A DNA stretch of 64,000 nucleotides. Source: Saxidomus purpurata. Taxonomy: Eukaryota; Mollusca; Bivalvia; Venerida; Veneridae. Positions 13,101 through 22,172 of the stretch are shown here, piece by piece. Position 1 is the first letter of the stretch, and every line of letters starts with the position of its first letter. The position numbers and the translations under genes were made by a program. Under the pieces are notes generated by a model, which did not search any database, was not told the DNA's origin, and saw nothing but the letters and a program-made list of their open reading frames with translations. The stretch covers positions 30,937,550 through 31,001,549 of the forward strand of contig JAFMSR010000012.1 of NCBI GenBank assembly GCA_022818135.1. Direction: 5' to 3'.

Positions 13101-14660
13101 TTTTATAGTTTTTCCTATATAAGGAAAGGTATAAATCAATATATAAAGATATTTTGTTAATTTAAACTATATCACTTTCGGTGTGTTTCCCTCTTTATAC
13201 ACCGCACGGGATAGTCGATAATAAACTGTGGCTGCCGGTTGTACCCAGTTGAATACATAGTAACGTAATACAATTCCCATGATTCTTTAAAAATGGCCGC
13301 TGTATACATGTACGATAAATATTTCGGATTTAGTGGTTGATGTTTATGTGTAGACAGGTAAATTGAGCTGGGATCTGCGTCAGTGTCATCATTTACCTTT
13401 CAGTGCTCATGCTGTCAGTCGCTATTATCGCCATTTGCGATAATTTAATGAGTTTGGCGATTTTTTTTCAGGATTGGCTACAAAAAAAAGCGATTATTTA
13501 ATCCTGCTATAAAATGAAAAAAACATTGACTAAAACACAAAATCTGTATCTTCTTTAGTCCCTCGAGGCAACACCACTTGTTTGACATCTCTTGTTAATT
13601 GGCCCTAAATTGATTTATAACTGTTTGATTGTTGTCGGATTATCAGATCGAAATCAGTATACACCATGCGCCTGTGGGCGATTAAAACTAGAACCAATCA
13701 GCGACTTCGATAGTAATTACCTGAAAGTAGTAACCAATCGATTAATCCGATAGAGTTGATATGTTTACACATTTCCTCGTTAAAATTAAAATATTAATTT
13801 TCCGCTAATACACATGCATGTCAACCTAATCGCCGGGCCAAAACCGAGTCACGCCGCTGAATAATAATACGCCTACTTTTTGACGAATCGCCGAGCTGAA
13901 AGTGTTCCCGTCCTTTGATAATAATAATCCGCCCACTTATAAACTTGTAAAGGGAATCTTACCTGTCAATCACCACGTCAAATCAACACATTTCGGCCGA
14001 TTATCAGTATGTTGGCAATTAAAACTAATTTTTTTTTATAATTTCGGTGTTGTGAATTATTAATCATGGACCTATATACACATGGATTGGCAACTTCCGA
14101 AAATCGATAATGCGATATCGGAGTAGATGTTACCCGTAATACTTAGCGCGTGCAGAGTGTTTTCGGAAATTGTCCGATTTGTGATATTTGGCAGGTGCCG
14201 CCAGACTTGTACAAAATTTTCAACAAACGAAATCGATAACAGTTACGCATTACGAAAAAAGATATAGCTTGGATTAAGACAAAAGTTGCATTTGTTTTTT
14301 AGATTAAATATGATAAAAATTGCTAAAAACTTGGAATATGTTGCTGAAAATACCGCGGCAATGGGGTCGCGAAAATATGTGACAAACAAGTAAAACTGAA
14401 AAAAATGTGTATTCAGGCAAACAGTTCAGTTCCTTACGGGATAAACATGATAAACTACGACTCGACCCAGGATAAATTTCAATCATTGGCAGGAAACCAT
14501 TTGGGTCGCTGAAACTGGTACTTTGAGGATACATAAGTTGCGTTAGACCGTTGAAACTCATATAACTCTATCAAAAGCGAGTCGATCTGACTTTATTCAA
14601 CATCATTTACCTTAACTGTCGGTCGTATTTGTGGTTTTTGTCCAATTTTTGATTAGCCAT
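7116..14660 (-). CDS. NAE1: NEDD8-activating enzyme E1 regulatory subunit (NAE1/APPBP1), N-terminal seven exons
   Basis: This is the regulatory half of the heterodimeric E1 (with UBA3) that activates NEDD8 for cullin neddylation. Coding exons in transcript order: 14660-14611, 12677-12574, 11369-11309, 11033-11003, 9586-9515, 8979-8900, 7225-7116. All introns are GT-AG and all junctions keep frame, giving about 169 residues. It starts [20 protein letters not shown], then [20 protein letters not shown], then [20 protein letters not shown], and the last exon has [17 protein letters not shown]. These align along the N-terminal adenylation-fold part of the family; the human protein is about 534 residues, so two thirds is missing. 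The catalytic cysteine belongs to UBA3, so none is expected here. I found no later exon between 7116 and 1: either intron 7 exceeds 7 kb or the rest lies beyond the left edge. Three mobile elements sit in its introns and one lies just upstream of the start. Confidence 0.93.
7266..8323. mobile_element. Non-autonomous pogo/Tigger-like DNA transposon in NAE1 intron 6
   Basis: The ends are inverted: CAGTAAAACTTCGTTAACTC on the left and the complement of CAGTAAAACTTCGATAACTC on the right. The element is flanked by the dinucleotide TA on both sides (7264-7265 and 8324-8325). CAGT termini and a TA target are typical of the pogo/Tigger branch of Tc1/mariner. Near both ends the motif AACTCGAG is repeated about nine times (7278-7475 and 8252-8310), which could be transposase sites. 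There is no transposase frame. The element begins 40 bp from the acceptor side of NAE1 exon 7. Confidence 0.85.
8330..8899. other. Intron sequence with a weak tRNA-like stretch
   Basis: Part of NAE1 intron 6. Around 8620-8690 a 'GGGTTCAAACC' B-box-like motif follows a poor A-box-like stretch, so this may be an old SINE remnant. I see nothing else. Confidence 0.35.
9597..10587 (+). repeat. Pearl-like element, 145-bp core family, complete, in NAE1 intron 4
   Basis: The left end is 'AAGGCCATGATGGCCCTTTA' then 'TCGCTCACC'. The core is about five tandem units with an exact 145-bp spacing (GAAATCAT at about 9660, 9805, 9950, 10095), each with 'CTGACAAATTTC', 'GATATTTGGGCTGAAAATGT' and 'GTGACCTAGTTTTTGACC'. 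The right end has 'GAACGGACGACTGACATTCA', 'TCGATCC' and a hairpin of AGCTCGCCCTGAGC and CAGGTGAGCTAAAAA. The tandem-core-between-conserved-flanks layout matches what has been described for pearl elements of bivalves, which are linked to Helitron-like elements. The left end lies about 10 bp from the exon 5 splice acceptor. Confidence 0.85.
11791..12433. mobile_element. MITE with about 35-bp TIRs in NAE1 intron 2
   Basis: Left end ATCAGTCAGGGGTGTAACTT and right end (complement) ATCAGTCAGGAGTGTAACTT, followed in both by a GTTATTTT-like stretch. Possible 4-bp target duplication AATA (11787-11790 and 12434-12437). 'AAGTTATTTT'-type motifs repeat inside. There is no coding capacity, and I cannot name a superfamily. 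Confidence 0.75.
12715..13125 (+). repeat. Pearl-like element, 166-bp core family, truncated, in NAE1 intron 1
   Basis: It has an intact left end (GGACCAAGATGGCCCTATAT, CGCTCACCTTGGTACAAG) and about two core units like 849-1645. It ends abruptly after 'TTTTTCCTATATAAGG' without the GAC tract or hairpin. Confidence 0.8.
13126..14610. other. Unassigned part of NAE1 intron 1
   Basis: Relatively CpG-containing sequence with short palindromes and 'GCGATTA/TAATCGC' motifs (about 13430-13500 and 13660-14000) that suggest another decayed DNA element. I could not find its ends. The minus frame at 14304-14561 has no recognisable domain. Confidence 0.4.
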
Positions 14661-14726
14661 TTCAAGTAAGATTTCTATGCTTGCACCGGTAATATGTAAT
14701 TGCTGGTTCACGGTACACTTTTAGTT

Positions 14727-16633
14727 GGTGCCTACTAAACGACGGTACCGGTATCCCCCGGTACCGGTATCCGCCGGTATCGCCTATTATTGATTTTTCA
14801 CACACTCAACAGACTGTTAATCCTTTTAAATAATCGATAATTGAGAGTGTCGTGTGTTTACATGGTTGAGCAATTATAAAGTATAAACTTTTTTGGGGTA
14901 AATTTGATGTATGTGTTACTTAAGACAGTTCAATATGAAGCCGTAATGTACAAATTAAGATTAACTGAGATGCAATGGTTGGTTAAAGGACTAAACTCGG
15001 CCGTCTCTTTATGAAACCACGTCATTTTGTTTGTAATTGTGCTTATTGGGTCCACCATCCTCTAAAGAGGCTATAATCGGTACGACACGAGAAACCACAT
15101 CAGTGCAATTCACACTTACATGTACTTGAAATCATTTATTGTGCTTCAATACGTGACTGCATAATATATGTTGCCAAAATTTTCCATGTTTCAAATAATA
15201 AGTATGCATGTCTAGATTGCAAATGTGTAAGTCAAATAAATTAGATGTCACGAATAAATAGTAAACATGAATATTACTGTAATGAAACTCACCTTATCAA
15301 TATGTCATTGCCATGTCATGTACACTTTTACCGAATAAAAAAACTAAAATTTATAAACTTAGCGATGTTATACTCTAAGAAACATAGAACTGACTAGATA
15401 AAATGAACGAACAAATAAATACAATTGTGGACATGTTGTACAATTAAGCTTGTCAAAGACATACTAAACAATAACCAAGAGACCACAGAAACAAGAGGTA
15501 TTTCTGTAAAAGTTGAATGCATGAACGAACGAATGAATGCTTTTTATGGGCCTATCTAACATCATAAGCACTACACCCTGCAGTTAGTAGGAGGGGAAGC
15601 ATCAGAGATAAATAATTAAAAATATTTTCATAATCCACCACAGCAAGTAACTGCAAATATGTTTTACGTGTATGTGATGCGCACATTTGATATTTTTCAA
15701 GCGGGACAAAGGGTTTATTATAAAAGCATATTTTACTCTAATTGCTATCTTTTACACAGCGACCGATACTGAATAAACAACCCAATTAAGGGATTATAGG
15801 GGCCCCAAGGTGTCACTTTGTATATTGTCACTTTTTAACACGAATTAATTACTTAAATCTGAAGTCTATGAGAAAGTAGAATAAATGTGAAATTAAGAAG
15901 CTGCATATATAGAGTGCATAAACAATAAAAAAAATCATTATTCACTAATTCACTCTTAAAATTTAAACAGTCAAGAGTTGACATGAGTCACTTTCTTATA
16001 TATGTACACAGCATAATTTACTGTTAACATTAATTGAAAAAGGAAATCAAATCTAGTAAATATTTAAATGCACGTGTTGTTAACTTGTAGCGCACTTACC
16101 ATGTTTAAACATAGTCAGCGCATGAAGTATATCACACACTTTTTACGTCTGTAAAGGTATATAAAAAGAGATCTGTATGCAATGTCATTATAGGCATGAA
16201 AGCATCATATTATCGTGAATGAAAAATATTCAAACTATGACTCGTATGAGATTTTAGTAAATATTATAAAATCTGCTAGTATTTTGTCCTGAACATAAAT
16301 ACCTTAACAGCCATTTAAACAAAAGCTTACTTGAATAATCTTACTCTTGTGCTAAATTTATTATTGTATAGAGAAATGTTTAAATAAATATAAGTCTTCA
16401 TATACAGTTCTGCCACTATTTTGGTATTTGCAGATCGCAGTTATCAAATATTCATCGTCTATAACTGCATAATTTATATTTCCTTTCATAAGTGCACAAC
16501 TAGCAGTTTTTTTCTCGATCAACGCCTCTTTCTCAACTACTTGCAACATTCATTCAAGCATTTCGGATACCGGGATTTGCGATACCGGTGGATACCGGCG
16601 TTTCTTGATCGAAACCGTCGTTTAGTAGGCACC
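14727..16633. mobile_element. 1.9 kb TIR element with 9-bp target duplication, immediately upstream of NAE1
   Basis: The terminal inverted repeat is GGTGCCTACTAAACGACGGT, exact at both ends (14727-14746 and the complement at 16614-16633). The similarity continues into a subterminal 'GGTATCCRCCGGTATCGC' block. Both sides are flanked by the 9-bp repeat CTTTTAGTT (14718-14726 and 16634-16642). A 9-bp duplication fits Mutator-like elements, but no transposase is present to prove that. The interior is AT-rich without a long frame, and a 66-bp mini-repeat is nested at 15025-15090. The left end is only 66 bp from the NAE1 initiation codon, so NAE1 5' UTR and core promoter probably overlap it. Confidence 0.9.
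15025..15090 (-). mobile_element. 66-bp mini-retroposon, copy 1
   Basis: Inserted in the element at 14727-16633 and flanked by a 12-bp near-perfect direct repeat, GAAACCACGTCA (15013-15024) and GAAACCACATCA (15091-15102). Read on the minus strand it has GTCGTACCGATTATAG, a CCTCTTTAGAGG hairpin, GGTGGACC, and an A-rich 3' end (ACAAACAAAA). Other copies lie at 34727-34790 and 35556-35613. I do not recognise a parent RNA. Confidence 0.7.
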
Positions 16634-16644
16634 CTTTTAGTTAA

Positions 16645-17029
16645 CGGTCTAGACTATATGCAACGGTGACCTCCCTTATTATCGATAGCGCTAAAACTAA
16701 AACTGTAAACTTGAAGTAATATTATGGATTAAACTTCGCACAGAGATTTATCGGGGTATATCCAGAGATTCCAGGTTGTCCAGTTAGTGTGTTCGCTTTC
16801 TTCGCACCTGCAACCCGGATTCGATCATGTGAAATGGGGTTAAAAATAAGTGTTTTAAATTAGTCGATCGGATCTTGCCCCATCTTATTTTTAGAAGAAA
16901 TACTAGTACATGTACATACATTTTTTTTTTTTACAAGAGTCAAGGAGAGGTGTTACAAGTCTCTAGTTCGACTACTAGTATTCACAGAATATTCCTCCAC
17001 TGTCTAGGATACATTTACACAAACTAAAA
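16645..17029. other. No recognised feature
   Basis: Between the TIR element and a LINE fossil. AT-rich, with a poly-T run near 16920; nothing supportable. Confidence 0.5.
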
Positions 17030-17612
17030 TCAACAAAATAGAACAAGTGCAACGAAGAGCCATAAGAATTAAGAGCCGTAAGATATGTAACTTCTGATTT
17101 AAACAAAACTACTTAAACTAGCATTTTAACATATCTATTCTTAATTTTTTATCATCGGAATTCTTATAACAGCGTCGCCGAAAAGCCAAAGTCATGATAC
17201 ATACCGTATTGTTCATCAACTTAGGACAGTAACAGCTGAGACTTACTTCATCATCTTCATCATCTTTGATAATGGCTAACCGTCATAACTGACTAGTATG
17301 GCCATGCGTGTGTGTGTGTGGGGGGGGTAGAAAAAGTTAAAAGAGCCAAATCTCCTTGGTTACTCAGTCCACCCAGAACGTTTTTGGCAATGTGATAAAA
17401 AAAGTGCCAAAAGCCTAGCTCAGCCTTAAAATACCTACAATAGTGCAAATCTTCAATTGTACTTGGTCCAATACCTGTCCATTAAAAGGGCACAACATAA
17501 GATTCCTCATTCGAAATTCCGGCATACGGTACGACTTTGGAACTTCCAGCTCCAGTTGTTACAGCCACTACCGCTGATGCCTTCAAGTCCATATTACATG
17601 CAACCGTACTTT
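17030..17612 (+). pseudogene. LINE ORF2 C-terminal fossil
   Basis: Broken frames keep the usual order of a LINE ORF2 tail: KIEQVQRRAIRIKSRKICNF at about 17032, QRRRKAKVMIHT at about 17173, RGHNIRFLIRNS at about 17485, and ELPAPVVTATTADAFKSILH followed by ATVL and a stop at about 17540-17612. At least two frame shifts separate these pieces. A 'GTGTGTGTGTGTGGGGGGGG' low-complexity run at 17308-17328 interrupts it. Confidence 0.7.
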
Positions 17613-17929
17613 AGATATTCAGAACATTCTACCTTTTTCAATTTTAAATTTAGGGATTTTAATTACACTAGGTTGTCCTCAACTGTCCATGTATAGTTTC
17701 ACCAACTACGAGATTACTCATGTTCAGACAGGAAGTTATTTGGAAGAAGAAGAAACAGTGTTTTTTTTTGTTATCCAGTTTTTTTATGTTACTTTGTTGT
17801 TCATTTACAGCATATACAACATCACTCTTGAATATTTTATGCAAAGTGAGCAGGAAACATCCGACAAGGGCATAACAAAAAGTTTTAAAAGGTATTCAAC
17901 ATAATGGTTACACTACTATGTAGGAATGA

Positions 17930-18385
17930 ACTTCGGAAGTCATCGTCCATCTCAACTTCGTTTGGAGCATAACTCCAAAAATATTAAAGGGGATTACTTA
18001 ACATTTCATATAGAGTACAATAAGGGAAAGTGCAGTGATCAAGAACCATAACCCTACCGTCGCTAAATTTTTAATTACCTTCCCTTTCTTGCATTTTCTT
18101 ATCCAGAACATAACTCTTAAGTACTGAAGGGAATTTGTTCAAATTGGATACAATGTGAATTCATTCAAATTACATATATTGAGCGAGGACACTTAGTACC
18201 AAAGAATCATATCAACAAATTGCCTTATTTTTCATTACTCCCTTTATTGATTCATACTTGCAAAAGTGGTAAAGGGAATTACTTGAAACTTCACACAGTA
18301 ATACATATAGAACTTAATGAGAGGAAGTGTAGTGTGCAAGAACATTTACTCTACCTTGCTTATTTTTCAAATTATCCAGAATGCT
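17930..18385 (+). repeat. Degenerate tandem-core repeat
   Basis: About three diverged units share 'CATAACTC', 'TAAAGGGGATTACTT', 'AAGTGCAGTGATCAAGAACC' and 'TAACCCTACC'-like blocks (compare 17968-18055 with 18260-18355). This is probably the core of another pearl-like family. I see no clear ends. Confidence 0.5.
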
Positions 18386-18389
18386 TGTT

Positions 18390-20200
18390 TGGTCCTTGCT
18401 GTGAGATTCTACACCATTCCAGACGGTGAAAAGTAATCCAGGGTGAGGTACAGACTTTAGTCTTTGTGACTTCAGTTGCTGTCCAGTATTGTTCCCATTA
18501 TGATCAATTTTATCAATGTGTGTGTGTTCCAAGGGAGATTTTATGTCAAATACACTCCCAGATTCTTGGAGCATACGTCAGTCGTACTTGATGGTGACAT
18601 ATATCGGCGTACTCATAGTATGCTGCATTTTTCAAAACAAAAAGACGGCATATCCCATCGCTTCTACCATCCATCGCTTCTACCATTCTGCATGGGTTGA
18701 TATCATGGCATACCACATCGTTGTCGACTAAGAAATTTAGTTTCGACTGCCATAGTACATGAAAGGGGCAGACCATTGAAAAAATGGAAGCGTTGAATCC
18801 ATGTCGGCATATTCTCTCTGAGTCCGTTGCATATTGTTTACCCTTGTCTGGTGACCAAACTAGCTCATCTACCATATTCGGCACTTGTGATGTCTTCTCC
18901 GAACGCTGTTGGCAGTCAGTCAGGATTTAATGTATTTCGAAATGTTGCATTATGTTGTTGGCGATTTTATGTTCAATTAATTTGCAACATATGTATTTGA
19001 TGGTCACAGTCCTTCATTTTCTTTTATTCAAAGACAGGAATGTTCAATTAGCAGCCAACATATTGTTGTTAGAAACCCCACCTTTCAGTTCCAACTAACC
19101 CCTGCCCATAGCATTAAATTTAGATAATATCCGTGGGGTTAACGTCTGTTTACAACGAAATTCTAACCGAAATAACCTCCCCCATTAGTTAGCACGTTTC
19201 ACGTGCATTTTGTCGTTAAAATATCAATGAATGATTCACAAATATATGGGTGGCAGGGAAGTTTGTTTTATTATAAAACGTACGTTAAATGAAAAATAAT
19301 CACATAGTTAACATTATAAATTGTTTAAGCCAATAAAAATAATTCGATCTGCGCTTTGTACTACTTCAAGCGATATGATCTGATGATGTGGATAAAAAAT
19401 TATTGTGTACCAAGGACAAGACCTTGAAACAGAAATAAACAAAGCAATACCAGCAATTAAATATAAATACAGTACTGTACAATGTGTATTACAGAGAAAA
19501 CCAAAAATGATTCTGGGTTACCTTGTAGTTGTAATCGGTGAAACCGTTCACTGGGCCTTGACATGCAGCGTCCTCGATAAATGGCGGGTGATTTTGATCG
19601 CGTGAGTTCCTTCTCGGGAATGTACGTAAATTATATCTTTTTTTAGAGAAATTTGTCTTTAGGTAAATATATATGTAATCGTTCGTAAATAAGAAAGTTG
19701 TCAATGAAATAACATCGGAAATTTGAAAATCAAACTACAAACTCTTATATATCGAGCTCCGAACGTTTCCGTAAATGTCCGTACTTTTCCGTGATATGCA
19801 TATGATTATCTTCCGTAATCAGCTAACAGCGCATTAATTTCTAAAACAGAAAAAAATGTGTAATGCAGCCCGTAAGGTATATACCTTCGGGCAATCGTTT
19901 GAAGTTGTATGTACTCTTTTTATTTGTAATATGTTCTTATCATATGCGACATTCAAACAGAAGACTGATCTGGTCTGTCTTGCACTACTTTCGCATAGCG
20001 CATGTTTACAGTTGTTATTCGCACATAGCACAGTTAAATTTCTTGCAGTGTTTGAAATGTGGTATGCTAACTTAGGCCTAAAAATTAAGATAAAACTCGG
20101 AAAAACAATTATGCAAGTACAGATAGTAATATTTTAGTGCGGAATGATTGAACTCAGCACCTCGACCTTGATGACGTATCAGTAAGATTATATTGCGAAA
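18390..20200. other. No recognised gene
   Basis: Several overlapping short frames on both strands (the longest is 18546-18884, minus, 112 codons) without recognisable motifs, splice context or codon consistency. A short palindrome with GCCCGTAAGGT and ACCTTCGGGC lies at 19867-19891. Confidence 0.4.
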
Positions 20201-20205
20201 ATGTT

Positions 20206-20234
20206 AAATAATAATAATAAAAATAATAATACAT

Positions 20235-20270
<36 letters not shown>
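20206..20270. repeat. (AAT)n microsatellite
   Basis: Runs of AAT/ATA trinucleotides with one 'ACATGTAAT' interruption. Confidence 0.95.
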
Positions 20271-20369
20271 TCTTTATTTAGTGAAGGTAACACATAAGAC
20301 ATGTAAAGAGTTACAAGGCAAATCTTAACAAATCTTTTTTCCATATGGCCTTCAAAATGAATCTAGCAA

Positions 20370-20427
20370 CTCTCTCTCTCTCTCCCTCTCTCTCTCCCTC
20401 TCTCTCTCGCTCTCTCTCTCTCTCTCA
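20370..20427. repeat. (CT)n microsatellite
   Basis: Nearly uninterrupted CT dinucleotides with occasional CCC and CG interruptions. It gives rise to a spurious Ser/Leu-rich frame. Confidence 0.95.
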
Positions 20428-20429
20428 TC

Positions 20430-22170
20430 CTCATTATTTCAAGAAACCAACCAGCAACATGTTAGTCTCTAATAAAAAGAAAACAAGGACAATCAAATGT
20501 ATTGTTACCCTGGTTTTTCCAGTGGGCACCCTTATCATTAAAATAGAAATAATAAGTTATTTACTTGTTCTACGCATTTCCATTAAACACGTATAATGTG
20601 TTGATATGTATAAATAGTTTGGAAATTCTATCTCCAATTTCAACAGATCCTCAAAACTATACAATAGTAAATCAAAATTAACCATGTGTCATTAAATATT
20701 GGCATTATACTGGAAATATATTACTTCAGTCCTAGTATCATATTACCGTGGACAATTTTAAACAATTATATACTTATATATGCAAGGAGTTCAATATAAT
20801 GTACAGGAAGTTTTTGTGCTATTTTTATCGGATAAAGCTGCTTTTCTCTAAGAAGTCGATTAACAGACATGAGTAAAGAAGGTTTGGATACAATTTCTTA
20901 GATTTATAAATTTATATTTTTAATTAATGTTTATCTATATTTGGTCAATGTTTGAACAAACTAAATAATAGTAGATCTTTCTTAGATTACTATGTCAAGG
21001 TCGATAAACGAACTCTTCTAAAATAGTAAACAAGTCATGAACAAAAGTTCTAGTTCAACTAATTGTACGCGAGTTGAGATATTGTGTTATTTTTGTATTG
21101 GCGTTATAGCGCGATTCTGACCCAAAACAAAACTATATCAGAATTTGCTTGAGACGTTACTTAATTATTTTGATTATCATGAACATAAGTTCTAATTGTT
21201 ATCATGTTAATGCCGTTGTTTTCGACTGTTGGATTATATCGAATGAGTATAGACAGTAAAATACTCTTTCGTTTTCAGTCTTTCTTGAATGGGTTAATAA
21301 TTTAAGTTCGTAAATAATTCATATCTACCAACATAATACATGTATGTTGTTACAGCAAAATTAATGTTAATTATAAGTGTAGAGTATTTATACTTTCTCG
21401 GCCAGTGAATAACAGTCAATATTTCTAAGAAAAAACAAGGATTAAATTTGTTGTTGCAATAGATATTTAAGTACTATCAGCGGTAAATTAACAAATGTAC
21501 GGTTAGCTCAGTCGGGAGAGCATTCATTATAACAACTATGCAACCGAAGGTGCATGGGTTCGAATCCCGGTCAACGTTTCTTTTTTCTCACAGTGTGACA
21601 TTCGGCGCTCTCCGACTGAATAAAATTAATTTTTACTATAAAAATCTAGCCAAGAAAAGCTTTCATATACTAAAAATTTGCTCCGACTATCTTTGTTTAA
21701 AGGTATTTCTTGTTTATAAATACTGATAGTTGAGTTACAGGTCGCGAAACTTGGGCTGATATATTTAGGCATAGGAGAAGGGCTGGTAAAAACTATGGTA
21801 ACGAAAACATTAAGTTTTTGATCAATGATAATAAAATGTTGTATGCCAGTTTGCGTTTATATAGGTTGACTTGTTGTTAAAATCTCTTGTCCACCGGGTC
21901 ATACAGACACGGGACAATTTTGTATTATGTGTTAAAGAAAAAGAAAAGAACCCCTTAGAAGCGTCCAGTCAAATGATGGTCAGCAGGTGTACCGGTACAC
22001 CTTATTCATGACAACACCGCATCGCGCAGGTGTAATGATTCTTAGTTTTTTGCTTACAAATTCAGAATTGACCATCCCAAAGCGAACAAAGTTTTGAACA
22101 TTTCTCCTTTGGCGTTCATAGTTATTTCAGGCCCGGAGCTTATGAATCCCGCTTTTTCATAATATATTTT
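20430..22170. other. AT-rich intergenic sequence upstream of the four-span membrane gene
   Basis: Apart from the tRNA-like stretch at 21497-21576 I see no gene. The first exon and promoter of the gene at 22173 should lie here or further upstream, because an in-frame stop precedes its first visible exon. Confidence 0.4.
21497..21576 (+). repeat. tRNA-like sequence (SINE head or tRNA pseudogene)
   Basis: A good A box (TTAGCTCAGTCGGGAGAGC) and B box (GGGTTCGAATCCC) are present. The 5' and 3' ends do not pair into an acceptor stem and the T stem is imperfect, so this is not a functional tRNA. The sequence after it (TTTCTTTTTTCTCACAG) has no SINE body I recognise. Confidence 0.55.
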
Positions 22171-22172
22171 AG

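Noticed and set aside
18546..18884. 112-codon minus-strand frame
   Set aside because: No recognisable domain, overlapping frames of similar length on the other strand, no splice context.
19376..19435. CTGATGA...GAAAC motif as a hammerhead ribozyme
   Set aside because: The intervening and flanking bases do not form the required stems.
20345..20596. Ser/Leu-rich frame
   Set aside because: Generated by the (CT)n microsatellite.
21497..21576. Possible functional tRNA gene
   Set aside because: A and B boxes are good but the acceptor ends do not pair, so I call it a SINE head or pseudogene.
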